From Cadophora sp. MPI-SDFR-AT-0126 (taxonomy: Eukaryota; Ascomycota; Leotiomycetes; Helotiales; Ploettnerulaceae): 64,000 bases of DNA. The notes beneath the pieces were generated by a model. The model ran no database searches. It was not told where the DNA came from and was given only the letters and a program-made list of their open reading frames with translations. A program made the position numbers and the translations under genes. Location: assembly GCA_020747065.1 (NCBI GenBank), contig JAGMVK010000008.1:1054001-1118000 (forward strand), given 5' to 3'. Positions 1 to 11,621 of this stretch are shown here, one piece after another (the first letter of the stretch is position 1; every line of letters begins with the position of its first letter).

Positions 1-1317
1 CAAGACCTTGCACATCTCAACCGCACCATGCTGATTCGCTGCGGCTGCTGTATCCCTTGCTAGCAGGACCCGACAGTCTGGTTCGACCAGGATCTGAAGA
101 CATTTTGAAATCCACTGAACTCGACCTGAAGCCACTCTGGACCCACACTGAACCAAGCTGTCGGTAACCTTGGCGTACAATCCACCAAATCACGTTACGA
201 GATGGAGCACCAGATGACAGGGGACTTGGGGGACAGGGAGCGGCCGAAACGCGAAATGCGGTGGCAGACACACGCTGGCAATCGCCATACGCTTTGTACG
301 ATCTAGCTCCATGGGGCAGGAGACAGAGGAAGCGGGGGTGTACAGGGAGCGTTTTGCCCTCTGTGCTCGATCAAGCCCCCCCTTCGCCCCCCTTCCTCTC
401 CACTCCTCACCTGTTTTCGAATCTGGTTTTGTCTGGTCTAGCCTTTCTCAGTTTCCCCCTTTCGCCTACCGATCGAGAAAAGTCGCCATGGACCCCAGCA
501 GCGAGGCTGATCCGCATCATCCGCTCCAAGGTGGGTGGGTACACAGGGAGGGGTCGAAAGTACAGTACATGCGATACTGTAACAAAGAAAAACGCACACA
601 TACACACACACACCTTTTGTTCAGAAGCTACACATTTAGAACATGTGCTTGCCATCCTCCACTTGCGAGCTGCCCCCCCTTTTCGCCTTTCTTGCCTTTC
701 TTGCCTTTTGCGACCGTCGCTCCCCGGCCAAAATCTCGAAATCGAGACTCGTCCGTGATTTATGTTCTTCTCACCGAATCACAACCGTCACTTATATGCG
801 GCAGTCCAGCCGTCGGTCCGGCTCGACCCTTGCCTTTTGTCGTGTATACTTGGTGATGCCCTGGCTTTACCCCCCGCTACGCTGCCATTCCAGCCAACAA
901 ACACGCGCCTGCAGCGCATACTTACAACAGGAACCAGATCATCCATACAATGTTCTGCATGGCCGGAACATATTGAAGAGCTGCTGCCTTCTCGCTGCTA
1001 GATCTGCGAGCAGACTGGCGTAGGCTCCTAGGAGATAGAAGTGCCGTATGTCCACGATCGCTTTCCCCGGGACCCTGGGCGGCGGCTACCTTGCATTTTC
1101 CACAATTGGCGCACCACCCTTTGCTAATGCCACCCAGATGGCCTGCTTTCTGGCGACCGTGCAGGGCTCATGCCTGCTGTGCCTCCCTTTCGACCTGGGT
1201 AAACTTATAGGCCTTTGCCGGCCAAACTGAGCTCAAACGACATTGCCTAGCAGCGAGGCTCTCTCCTGGCACATCCTTGAACCTCATAATCGCCAGGCAG
1301 ACTCACGGTTGAATCTC
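1..1317. other. left-edge non-coding region, upstream of the SANT gene
   Basis: No coding region could be supported here. Several overlapping open frames on both strands lie in a C- and T-rich stretch around 340-760, but they lack recognisable motifs, splice patterns or consistent codon use. A short CA dinucleotide run lies at about 595-613. The tract most likely holds upstream regulatory sequence and possibly the 5' leader of the SANT-domain gene that starts at 1476. Confidence 0.5.
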
Positions 1318-1324
1318 TATATAA
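1318..1324 (+). promoter_or_regulatory. TATA-like box of the SANT gene
   Basis: TATATAA lies about 150 bases before the ATG at 1476, with pyrimidine-rich sequence after it. Position and match suit a core promoter element; this is inference from sequence only. Confidence 0.35.
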
Positions 1325-1475
1325 TTTTGTCAACACATCTCGGTGGCTTGCTTTTGATTTGAGTAAGATAACCTACCTCCCGTGCAGACTGAAGTCTTGA
1401 CTTTGTGCACCTCTTAACCTCTCTGAACAGTTCTCCTGTTCAGTTGCAATCCACAATAACCGACCTCACTTCAAA

Positions 1476-3123
1476 ATGCCAAAACCCAAGCAGGAGTACT
1501 GTCAAAACGACAACGTCTATCTTGTCAATCATCTCGGAAGAACACAAGCTGAAGACCTCGCTCCCTACAGTGCACGGAGCGGTGTACGTCTCCACAAACA
1601 TTGTTAAAAAAAACATCGATGCAAATCTAACTCCCTTGCTTAGGTATCTTCCTTCAACTTGCCGGTCAATTATGGATCAACCCTCGTTACACCTGTCTCT
1701 ATGACAAGTTCGCCTGGTCTCGCTACAAAATCCGTTCCTTCAAATAGCGAGCCAGACATCAAGTTATCTCCTGGATCACTCTCGCCAGCTTACGGAATCT
1801 ACAGTCCGGACAGTGACTTCGACTCGAAATACAATCCTCCAATGAAGCACAAGGAATCATCTGGAGCGTTGCAGATCTCGACTTCTGATAGCTTCTTCCC
1901 TCCTGGCTCCCCTTATGTTTGTTCATCGCCTTATTGGGGCACTTTCGGAGTCTCCGCGCCAGCTCAATCCGCCAAAACATCTGACTCCTCTCCAAGCTTC
2001 AGCCAAAGTCCAAACATGCAATCCTCTGGTGGATACAGTAGCAACGATTATTACTCCAGAAACCAGACTCCAGCTCTCAGTGCAAGGAGCTGGAGGAGTA
2101 ATACCACACCTATCCAAATAGCGCCCAGCCCGTCAAGTCCTCCGATCTTACAAGCACCTACTCCTTCCGCTTTGAAGCCAGCAACAGCAAAGTACAGTAC
2201 CCAAAGTCGTCGGCAACACCCAATGCATTCAAGTCAGATGTCCCGTCCATTCCAAAGGTTGACTCAAGAGACGTACTCTCCTGTCAGTCACTCCCATTCT
2301 TCTAAGGTGCAGAAGCCCAACTCCAAAAGAAATAAGACACCAAGCGGCTTCTACGAGAAGCTCATGGCTGCTGCCGAGCTTCAGGAGATCACTGACCAGG
2401 AGCGAATTCTTCTCCAATTGTCAGTCCGTGATCAACTACCTTGGCTTGCCCTCAGAGACAAGTTCAACGCCATGTTCCCTGGGAAACAAATGCAGGCTGC
2501 AGCATTGCAGATGAAGAAGAAGAGATTGGTAGAGAAACTCCAAGAGTGGACTGACGTGGAGGTACGAAAGGTGTCTAACACTGGTTCTTTCTCGTCAGGG
2601 AGTGAGAGCAGAGCTGACATGAGTCCAGAAAAGAGCGCTTGAGTTGTCCGTGGAGAAGAACAAGGGGAAGTGGGTGAACGTTGCCAAAGACATGAAAAGG
2701 TTCGGTGCAAAGTTAAAATGGTCATCAGAGGCTTGCCAAAAGCAATGGGAGGACATGCGCCCCAAGGACAGCCGGCCTCAGTACGAGATGGCTCAAACGA
2801 GTGATTACGAGCGCCATCGAACAGCATCCTCAGACTTCACCCGGCTGTCTGTGGATCAACAGTCCTGGTCCGATGGAGCAGATAGTATCCACCATAGCCC
2901 ATTTGCAGATGGTTCCGCACAGCTTGTTTCGGCTCTTTCGAGTGCTACGATGGATGACACGCGAAGCAGGACAGCCAGTGATGCGAGTGTTCAGTTACAG
3001 ATTCAGCAGCGACATCTTCGACAGATCCAGCAACAGATGGACTATGGTCAACATAACCAGCAGCCACATCATCAGCGACAACAACAACAATCGCGGACCA
3101 TCAATTGGACTCCAGGAGCCTGA
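1476..3123 (+). CDS. SANT/Myb-like domain protein, putative transcription regulator
   Basis: Three exons (1476-1583, 1644-2561, 2629-3123) give about 506 residues. Both introns (60 and 67 nt) have GTACG donors and CTAAC or CTGAC branch sites, and both preserve frame. The ATG at 1476 follows TCAAA. Residues 37 to about 270 are Ser/Pro-rich and look disordered. Residues about 285-388 form two helical SANT/Myb-like units. The first contains LPWLALRDKF and a basic KKKRLVEKL end. The second contains KGKWVNVAKDM and KWSSEACQKQWEDM, with the spaced tryptophans of Myb repeats. The second intron falls between the two units. The C-terminus is very Gln/His-rich, like an activation region. A nuclear DNA-binding role is likely from family knowledge; the target genes cannot be told. 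A long upstream region and a 7.5-kb gene-poor tract downstream isolate it. Confidence 0.8.
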
Positions 3124-4369
3124 TTCTTTATAAATGCTTTCTTCTTTTTTTGCATGTGTCTTTTGGCTCTTTGCATAAGTTTTAGTGTGTATTCACTTCT
3201 TCTGGTATCAATTTTGGGATCATTCAGCTTAGTTACACGACGAAACGAGGGTTGGGGAGGGTAGGTCGGGCTAAATCGTGGATACAGATTGGGGAATGTT
3301 TTCTGTTCCTGTCTATAGAGACAAAGGACAGTAGAGTTTTCTTTTGGACTTATTGCAGACAGCTATAAAGAGATCTACCTGTCATCTCGCAAGTTAGCAA
3401 ACAACCATCCATACATATATCCTTTGGCTTTGATTTTCACTGTATAAATATTCTCCTAATCTCTAGATGAAGCTTGAGACAATTTTTCGGGATTTGTATG
3501 GCACTCAATCTAAATATATGGATTTATAAGTCAATCTTTCCAAAGAGTCCTGAAGATTTCTTAATATTGACGAGCCAGCTATGTCCACCTCTTCCAAAAT
3601 TAAGCCACTATCGACAATCAGCTCCGGAGATTCGTGTAATTTTCAGCATCCACTACCGCGGATATCCTGGACACCGGACAACGGCAAACCAGAGCGTGTC
3701 CTAGCAAGGCGCAAATTGGTATCTTCGCAGTCACCCGCAGCTTCACCCCATCAACCGGGAATTAAAGGCATGTGGCATGGAACATAAGTTCTGGCATGAC
3801 ATGGGTAACTTTTTCATCACATCTAGTCACATCTGGAGGCGCTTATTTTTCTCCCCTTCCATGATGTTACCTTACCCTAGGCGTGCGTTGGCGTGGCGTC
3901 CACAGGGTTTCACGCCTGCCACTACCGCACGGTAATGCCCCCTTCCAGAACGCGGTTCGACACCCCGTCGCTCTTCTACATTCGTCCTTTTTTTCGAAGT
4001 TCTATGCAAGGGGGGAGAAATGCGAGTGGAGTGCATTTTCATTGAATGGTGCAGTGCACTGACTGGATTGAGCAGCCTATCCCGTCGAAGCAGGGCAAGG
4101 AATGTATGGAAAAGCCAAGAATGGTCAAAGATTATTTCTTTGTTCTGGTTTTTGAGCTGGAGAGGAGGGGAGTGGATGGGATGGGAGGACAAAGGAAACA
4201 AGGTGGACGTCCGAGAGCGGGTTGATTTGCCAGAGGAACGAGGCGAGACAGACTTTCCCATGCCATGCTTTTGCCATGCCAGCCCTAAAATCGCTGCTGG
4301 CCTATTGATCTTGATCAATGCTTCTCTTGCAAATCGTCGTCCCCGCTTGTACCACCAGCGATCTCGAGG

Positions 4370-4399
4370 TTGAGCTTGAGCTTGAGTTTGAGCTTGAGC
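4370..4399. repeat. hexanucleotide microsatellite (TTGAGC)n
   Basis: Five consecutive copies of TTGAGC, one with a single substitution (TTGAGT). No gene overlaps it with support. Confidence 0.85.
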
Positions 4400-5432
4400 T
4401 ATCTTCCCCACGCAGCACTCATCAGATTCAGCTAAATTTACAGTGTGTCGAGGTGAGACTTTCTTCAACGGCATGCTCACTCGGTGACCACTCACACGTC
4501 TCCACTGAGTGTGATGCTGTAGGGTTCTTCATGGCAGGGTAAAACATTCCTCTTACGGCCCATGCCGAGATAGGTTATTGGATGCATAGAATGTTATTTC
4601 CTCTGCTCTGCTCTGTTCTGTTCTGTATTTGTGGGTGACCATGTGGCAGGGCACATGGCAAGCATGGCATGTCAAGGGATGAAGGCTGATGAAGGGGGAA
4701 GGTGGAGAAAAGCAGAAAGGAATGGAGGCGTAGAATTGAACGCAACCAGAAACCGGCAAGCATCATCCTGTCTCAAGGACACAATTGACACCCCTGCGCC
4801 CATCATCACTAGTCACCTTGTTGTGCCGTTACTGCAGTACTGCTAAGTACAAACGCCAGAGCCGGTCCAAGCCCTAGCTTTTTCAGCCCTTCTTTCGGCA
4901 TCGTCCTCCGATGGAGCGAATCCACTGAATACCACCACAGAAACGAATAAAGCTCAAGGTATGCAAAATTTTCCTTCACTCCCCTAATACCTCCCTACCC
5001 ACCTTCCTCTTGTGTCATTGTATTGTGGGGAAGGATGATTGGATGGATGAGTGAGTATTGTACACTGAAGAGATTCTTCATTCAGCTTTGGGCTTTGAGA
5101 GGGCTTCAATCTACCCGTACGGCACAGAACTTTGAAAAGAGATGAGGGTGTGCAGACCGCAGGACCTATCGAGTCATTCCGTCCAATCCGTCCATCCAGT
5201 CACACGCCTTGAGCGTTCGTTGCGGTTCGGCATTTGAAATTCTTCTGCGAATCGAAGGGACGCGCGAAACGACGTATGCAAGCCACTGTTGGATCGATCC
5301 CATGTGCCTGGTTCGAAATCTTGCAGTTGAGTTTTTCCGCTCTCCTTCCTGGTTGTCGTATGTCCTATCCTTCCTATGTGCTGCTATGCCTTCTGTGGAA
5401 AGGATTCGAGACGCTGGCTAGTTGGTAGCTAG

Positions 5433-5487
5433 GCAAGCAAGCAAGCAAGCTTTTATCTGTATTCCTGCCTACCTGCCTACCTGCCTA
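5433..5487. repeat. compound microsatellite (GCAA)n and (CCTGCCTA)n
   Basis: GCAA is repeated from 5433 to about 5450. After a short spacer, three copies of a CCTGCCTA/CTGCCTAC octamer run from about 5464 to 5487. Both sit in non-coding sequence. Confidence 0.8.
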
Positions 5488-8400
5488 ACTGCACGCCGGG
5501 GTGTTCGGCACCACAAGAAGTGCGTATTTGGAACGGATGCCTATTGATACAGCCCTAGATACTTTAGAAGTCCAGAGTCATTTCTAAACCAAGAAAGCTA
5601 TGGCATATCAGAGTCATTCTTCATCAAGTCCGCAGCAAGACCTTGTTAGACCGCAGTCGTCTGCGATTTGCTCTTAGCAGCCTACTCTGCCACTGAAATA
5701 GGCTTAATCTTTCTTACCCATTGACCTTGCTCCAACTCGTCTTGTTCGTTCTGGAAGGGCATATTACCGGCGGGTGTTCTGCTCTTCCGGTGTGACTGAT
5801 TGACTGACTAGCTGACCATTCCCTATGGCCGAAGCGCCACCCGCTCTTTACTTGGCCTGTTCGCCTTTGCAAAATTTGTCAGATCATATCCTTGAAAGAA
5901 ACATTTGATGGACTACCCTTTCTAGCTAGCTGGTATTTAGGTTTTGCAAGACTGTGATAGGTATCATCTGTCTACAGGGTAGCCATTCCAATAGACATCA
6001 CTTGGCCACACAGACGCTGCGAGTAGCATCAACTGTATCAATATCCCATGCAGAGGATCACATTTCAGGACTGTCTGAAGCCACAATAGAGAGGAGAGGA
6101 AGATCAGGTAGATCATCTCGTATTGCGGGCAAGAGCGCAATAGCAAATCTAGACCATCCTCGCGTCATGGAGTTCGCATCGAGGAGTCTGCCCATACGGA
6201 GTAAACGTGGGTGTCGTACACATGCGATCGGTGGTCAGATCTCAATCTCAGTGGCTTGAGGAATATTCATGCCAGTAAGGTCAAGCGGTGGGGGATGCTG
6301 ATGTTGTATTCTGTTGCGTTGTGTTTCGCTGCGTTGCATCCCCAGCATCAACACGCAAGGGTGGCATTCCCATCACTCTACCCAGTCCAATACCTACTCC
6401 TTCTGGTCACGAAGCCGAAGTCAAAATGTGAATTGTGACTTGAGCTGGTGGCAGGAATGCACCATGTAGCTTTCCAGCCATCCTGAGGAAGTGATTTGAA
6501 GATCGTGGGTGCATAGCGGCAGCATGGGAGGTGTGCCTTGCTGTGGGGTCAACATGCCAGCTTTGGAGCATCCTTCGCTTCTTGCATGTTTCGCAAGAAG
6601 CAAGTGCTAGAGCTGGGAGATGAGGGAGGGAAGGTCTGGTGATTGTGATCTCGGGACGGGATTTGAAGATTTGGGGATTTTGATGGACGAGGCAGGTTTG
6701 GATGGCCCTTGAGTCTTGTCACATAATCTTGCCCATTGTGATTGCAACACTGAGTAGCGGAGTACAGAGAAGTCTGTCATGAATGATGCTTTACTTGAAG
6801 TCCGTCCAACATTCACTAGCGTTCCAGAAATGCCGGCGAATTGCAATGGCTTCCAACACGTTGGAGTTCTTAACCATGCGACGCTGTCACAAGGCCATGT
6901 TTGTTGAAAATAACAGTAGATGAGATGAGATTGGCGATGGTGATGGTGATGGGACATTTGTATCTCAGACTGATCTACGTTGGAGAGCCTGTGGGACTGT
7001 GAGCTATAGAACCGTGGATGGGGTTGACCCAGCGAGACGTTGACGTTGGATTCGTACATGATGCGATCGTGGGGAATGTTGGTGAGACCTTGTGCAGCTA
7101 ATGCGTTCTGTTCGATTTTGGTCATTGGTAAACTTAGAATTTTGCGTTCATGTAGCACCAGGAGGGAGTATCAGAGCCTAGCTCATGTATTGGAGCTGAT
7201 GCCATTCCCCCTGGGTGTCACGATGCTAGTATCTGGATGCCAATGTCAACAATGCTCAATCGAAACACTTCATCCGCATAGATTCATTTAAGCATTTGGA
7301 ATTATTCGAAATTGATGCCTAATACGACTCACGTTATTGGTGAAAGCTTGAAAAAAGATTCAGCCCGAGATGATTGCGTTGCTAGTTTTGTGGCAATTTA
7401 TTGATTCTCGCTTCTTTGTTCCTCTCTTGGACAGAGCCAATTCCCGAATATTCGGTTCAACAATGCTGACAAAGTTGGGGAACTCGGCCCAACACGAGTC
7501 CGCCAACACGAACAAATCTTTATGACCAGAATAATTTTCTCATTTTATTGTGAATGGATTCTCGGTGGAGGAAACTTTTGGGACGATGTTGCGAAGTTCT
7601 GACGAGGAGAAGTGGTTTGTTGATATTGACTTTCTGTGCCGTTTCACGCGGCGTTTCCGCCAGCGCCGATTTCCCAGTCCCAAAACTTCCGCGAAATTCT
7701 CCTTCTCAACCAAAATCCAGTCTCGTAGAACGCTTTCTTCTTCTTAGAGTATGGAGTATATTTTTACTGACTGGCAGAAGAGAATATGCAAGAGGTAGTG
7801 CGAATACCACGATCATCGGCAGTGCTGTCGAGCTCGATTTCCCATCTCCGAAGCAACCGAGTCCTTACCCTCACCCTGATTGAAATGCATACCGTTGTAT
7901 GCAGCGATCTGATGTTCTCTTGTGACTTCCTTCGCGGACTGTTACGTTGAAGAGAGCATCGGAACAATGCCACCGGCCGGCATTCGAAGGTTCAAAGATG
8001 GATGAAGTTTCCTATCGCGCTACCTGTCGACTACCATAAAAGAAGTCTGCCAAACACGATAAGAGCAAGAAGACCAGACCATTCGGTGGTTCTGTCGATA
8101 CAACATGGTTGTCAGTATGGTCCCTTGTCGCAGATGGACGTGCCGCTTCAATCATGGCGGGTTTGATGGATCGAGGGCAGACACACTTCAAAGAGACGGA
8201 GTCCACACGGCCCGTGAGAGAAAGAATTGGACCACAAAGTATAATTGATGCTTGGAGGACTTGCTGAGAGAACATCTGTTTGTTTACAGGCGGTACACGA
8301 ATGACCAGGCTGGACGGACATCCAAGCCCATAGTCTGGATGACGACGGTCAGGTTCACTGCTCGGAACCATTGAAGATGGCTACAATTCGAGCATCCTAC

Positions 8401-9084
8401 TTGATCAACATCAAATGATAGTCAACCAAGCTTGGATAAATACTTTTATGTTATCATAGGCGGTAGTGTTAAATGGCTGACTGGTTCCTGCCGCTGCTTT
8501 GAAGTGGTTCCTGCCCGAGCTGGGTACAAATCGGAGAGTGCTCTTTGGGAAACACTTCCTTTACATCAGCATTGGCTTACACTTGTTTTGTCTCTCCTTG
8601 TGACCCATATTTTCGATATTGCATCCCAGTCGTGTTGATTTTTGTCATTTGAAAGTGTCTTGGCTACAACACAGGGAGCAATGACGTCGGACAGACTTGT
8701 TCCTGATATGAGACTTCCCAAAGTAGTAGCCTCGGTCTGACTCTGTCTGGAAGCCTGTTGGCGATTAAAGTTTCAAACATCTCTTGCATATATCTTCAAT
8801 CCTCTTTCTTAGTCTGTCAGCATAAAATTGTAAGTCTTTCGCTTTGAGGATCGGGCTCGACGAGGTTTAGGACCGGTACCACTTCGGGAAGGGCCAATCA
8901 GCTCGCAATCAAATTGACAACGCATGACACGATTCAACATCTTCTCCCAACTACCATGCCATATCTCTTCCCATACCAATTCTAAGTTCACCAAGAATCA
9001 CATCGCCACCAAGTGCCAACCAGGCATCCAGCCTTCCCCCTATTCCTCCTCATGCAGCTAGCGAGCGGCATAGCCGAATTTAAG

Positions 9085-9662
9085 CGGGGATGAGGCCAAA
9101 ACAGCGACCACAGCAGCGACCTATTCAGAGACCTCTTTTGCAGGGACTCCTGAAGCTGAGAATAAGAAGGTCACTTTTGAGGTCGCTGATCTGCAAAGCG
9201 TAGAGAAAGTCTGCCTTGCTGTGCCTCTTGTTTTCTGTGAACCGGTGACTCCTCCCCTGACCGGTCTGAATCCTCTATGTGCGATGACGCATTTTTCACG
9301 GCAGCGCCGCGGCTGGACTTGTATTTTTTGTTCAGCAGAGGATATAGTGCGGATGCGTTATTGGACATTGAAGAGGGGGTTGAGAACAAGTTGGGTTCAG
9401 CTCTGAGAGAGGTGTCCAGGGCTGATGTGCATGTCGGTAGGTATTCAGTTTGAGTGTTTTGCTTTCCTGCAAGTCAACTTTTTCAATCACGTTTGTCGTT
9501 ACCACTAGGCGACACTTGGACCTATAGCGTAGAAAGACTTACTATATTGGGTTGTACAGCCCCTGAGATAGATGGAAGTTGCTGCGCTTCATTTAGGCTG
9601 TTATTTTCTTGGGACCAAGCATCAGGTGATCGCTTCATACCGAAGAGAAAAGTGAAGGCATG
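9085..9662 (+). pseudogene. coding-like island, probable gene remnant of unknown family
   Basis: From 9241 to about 9430 the plus strand has a coding-like frame (an ATG at 9277, then CDDAFFTAAPRLDLYF and ALLDIEEGVENK). It splices through GTAGGT...CACTAG (intron about 9431-9510) into an exon that begins GDTWTYSVERLTILGC and stops near 9662. Upstream, the same frame is cut by TGA at 9238-9240. A second coding-like stretch at about 9085-9180 (KTATTAATYSETSF) lies in a different frame. The pattern suits a decayed gene or one with an unrecognised intron. No family was recognised. The splice junction is in frame, which argues against chance, but the start and first exons are not resolved. Confidence 0.3.
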
Positions 9663-10670
9663 AGCTGATATGAGAGATGTTTGTAATAAAATCAGGCCAC
9701 CTCATTCTCTCACTTACAAGAGTGTAGATCTATGCACCTTTGTTACATGCATGTATGAAGAAGCGCCGAATTCTGTCAAGTCATTCTGTGGTGTTCCCAA
9801 GTGACGAAATTCATTTAGCGAAACGGAGAAGCCGATATCAGAACATCGGGATGATGATGCCGAAAACGAAAGAATCTCCGAGATGCACCTTCGTACCCCT
9901 TAGTATGAATCGAATTGGGTGATTCGCAGCTGGGATTCTGGACTAATATTCCGACAGTTTGGATTCATTAACCTGCGTGTTGGCGTTTGCCGCTACAGTT
10001 TAAACGATGTGCATGGTGCAAGCGCTTTCGGATATATTCCCAGGGAAATGATAGACTTACAATGTAAACGTACAAGCGTAAGGATTTATATTGCAATCAG
10101 GTTCTCGGTAGTATTTTATCATTACAGCCCGAATCGTGCCCCCTCCGGCGAAGAAGTAGAACACGCCCAAGACCCACCGCACCACTCAATTCACCCTACT
10201 CACAAGCTCAGCAGATTAGCCGCTGCCACTGCTGATTATCGTACTATGTCATTTTTAGATGCCAATAATACTCTCATATGACTGTCTCAACGATAACCTC
10301 CCTTAAATACTGGTGAGAACGGCCAGTAAGTAGTCAAAGCTATAGTCATGTCAGTCCAATTTCGTCCCGTCAGCAAATCGTGGAGAAGAAGCAAAAGGAA
10401 GCTACTTTATAGCCCATATAGGTAACTCAAGCCTTCCATATTTCAATAGAATAGAATAGAGTATTTCATTGTGTGTTTTCATTGCTGATTAGTTTAGCGG
10501 TAATGTTGAGTTTCTGTACAACAGATCCGTCCTTCCAATCACAGATCCCGGCGCACGAAGTTCTAACTTAGAAGCCTTCCAGGAAACGCGAGAGCGTCCA
10601 TTGCCAAAACCTAATAGATATTCGGATGAGCAGTATTAAAATGATACTCTCAAGCTCGGATTGAAACCGT

Positions 10671-11621
10671 TCACACGGCCCTCTGCCGAACCGATTCATC
10701 CTCGCCAGAAATTTCAGAGTCAAGAGATTTCAACAACGGCTTCCTCGCCGACACAACAATGTACCTCCAATACCTCCTACCCACATACCCCTCTACCCCC
10801 GCAATCGTATTAACAAACCTCTTCTCCAACCGCAAAAACCTGACAAACAAATACGGCACAACTCCAAGGACGAAGAACAACCCCAACATCGGCTCGATAC
10901 TCTCACTCAAATCCTCCACAACCACATCCTCAAATCCCGCATCCTCCAGCAGCCGCGGCAACACTCCCTTCTCAAAGAGTGCATTCGATGGCATAGCAGC
11001 GTACTTGTTAATCTTATCCAGATGCCTTCCCAAGTAGCCTGGTGCGGATACTGAATTCTCGTGATCATACTCATAAAGGGCTAACTTCCCACCTGGTTTT
11101 AACACTCGGAAGAACTCCGCAAGTGCACGTTCCGGATCCGTAGCATGCACAAAAGTCTCCATCGTATACGCACCATCAAACAGCTCATCATCAAATCCAT
11201 CCAGGTGGTGATAATCCATCTTCCTCACCGTAACCACATCATCCAGCCCTCGTGATGCGACATTCCGCTTCGCTTTCTCGATATGGTGATCTACGACGTC
11301 GATGCCATGGACTTTCAACCCTTTCGAAGCCATGTGGATGGCTACATGGCCGACACCACAGCCAGCGTCAAGGACTAGAGGAGTGGAGTTTTGGTCTGGA
11401 GAGAGGGAGAGGGTGGTGAAGAGGTGGTCTTCCATGCGGCGGAGAGCTCGGCCGATGGGGAAGGGCCATGATGTGGACTTGGGGTAGAGGCCGAAGTGGC
11501 GGGTTCCGCCCAGAACGACGCGGTAGCCGAGCCGTGATTCGAAGGATGTGTAGTAGTCTTGAAGGGATCTGTTTGCGTTGATATGAGGTTCTGAGACCGA
11601 GGGCGAAGATGTGAGTGCCAT
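10671..11621 (-). CDS. SAM-dependent methyltransferase, sterol 24-C-methyltransferase-like
   Basis: A single exon of 316 residues; the ATG at 11621 is preceded by CAAC. Class I methyltransferase signatures are clear: motif I LDAGCGVGHVAIHMA (about residues 102-116), an acidic loop HGIDVV after the next strand, and FRVLKPGGKLALYEYDHE. The TMETFVHATDPERAL stretch resembles the VHAP segment of the Erg6/SMT family. A hydrophobic segment (LGLFFVLGVVPYLFVRF) near residue 250 suggests membrane association. The likely reaction is S-adenosylmethionine-dependent methylation of a lipid-like substrate. It is shorter than typical Erg6 (about 375 residues) and lacks the full SMT C-terminal region, so it is more likely a paralogue or accessory-metabolism enzyme than the core ergosterol enzyme. 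No biosynthetic cluster surrounds it. Confidence 0.85.
   Translation of the reverse strand: MALTSSPSVSEPHINANRSLQDYYTSFESRLGYRVVLGGTRHFGLYPKSTSWPFPIGRALRRMEDHLFTTLSLSPDQNSTPLVLDAGCGVGHVAIHMASKGLKVHGIDVVDHHIEKAKRNVASRGLDDVVTVRKMDYHHLDGFDDELFDGAYTMETFVHATDPERALAEFFRVLKPGGKLALYEYDHENSVSAPGYLGRHLDKINKYAAMPSNALFEKGVLPRLLEDAGFEDVVVEDLSESIEPMLGLFFVLGVVPYLFVRFLRLEKRFVNTIAGVEGYVGRRYWRYIVVSARKPLLKSLDSEISGEDESVRQRAV

Larger units (their letters stand above)
3124..10670. other. 7.5-kb gene-poor tract
   Basis: No intact gene could be supported. Frames of 60-207 codons occur on both strands (the longest at 3872-4495, minus) but lack domains, splice continuity or normal composition. The region after 3123 includes the AT-rich 3' flank of the SANT gene. 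Microsatellites lie near 4.37 and 5.43 kb and a coding-like island lies at 9085-9662; both are listed separately. AT-rich patches near 7.3-7.5 and 10.0-10.5 kb show no recognisable transposon ends. Confidence 0.5.

Noticed and set aside
2562..2598. 37-base intron ending at TCAG in the SANT gene
   Set aside because: This acceptor leads to an immediate in-frame TGA; the acceptor at 2628 gives a continuous Myb-like domain.
3885..3995. Possible tRNA or other Pol III gene: a B-box match (GGTTCGACACC) followed by a seven-T run
   Set aside because: No acceptable acceptor or anticodon stem could be drawn and no A-box lies at the right distance; the T-stem pairs only 4 of 5 positions.
37..4000. CRISPR array or bacterial-type operon near the left edge
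   Set aside because: No spaced direct repeats of CRISPR form; introns and gene types are fungal.
3872..4495. 207-codon minus-strand frame
   Set aside because: It includes Ala-Gln repeats from the TTGAGC microsatellite and has no recognisable domain.
6607..7158. 183-codon minus-strand frame with a His run
   Set aside because: The His run comes from a simple GATGGT repeat; no domain, splice partner or plausible promoter.
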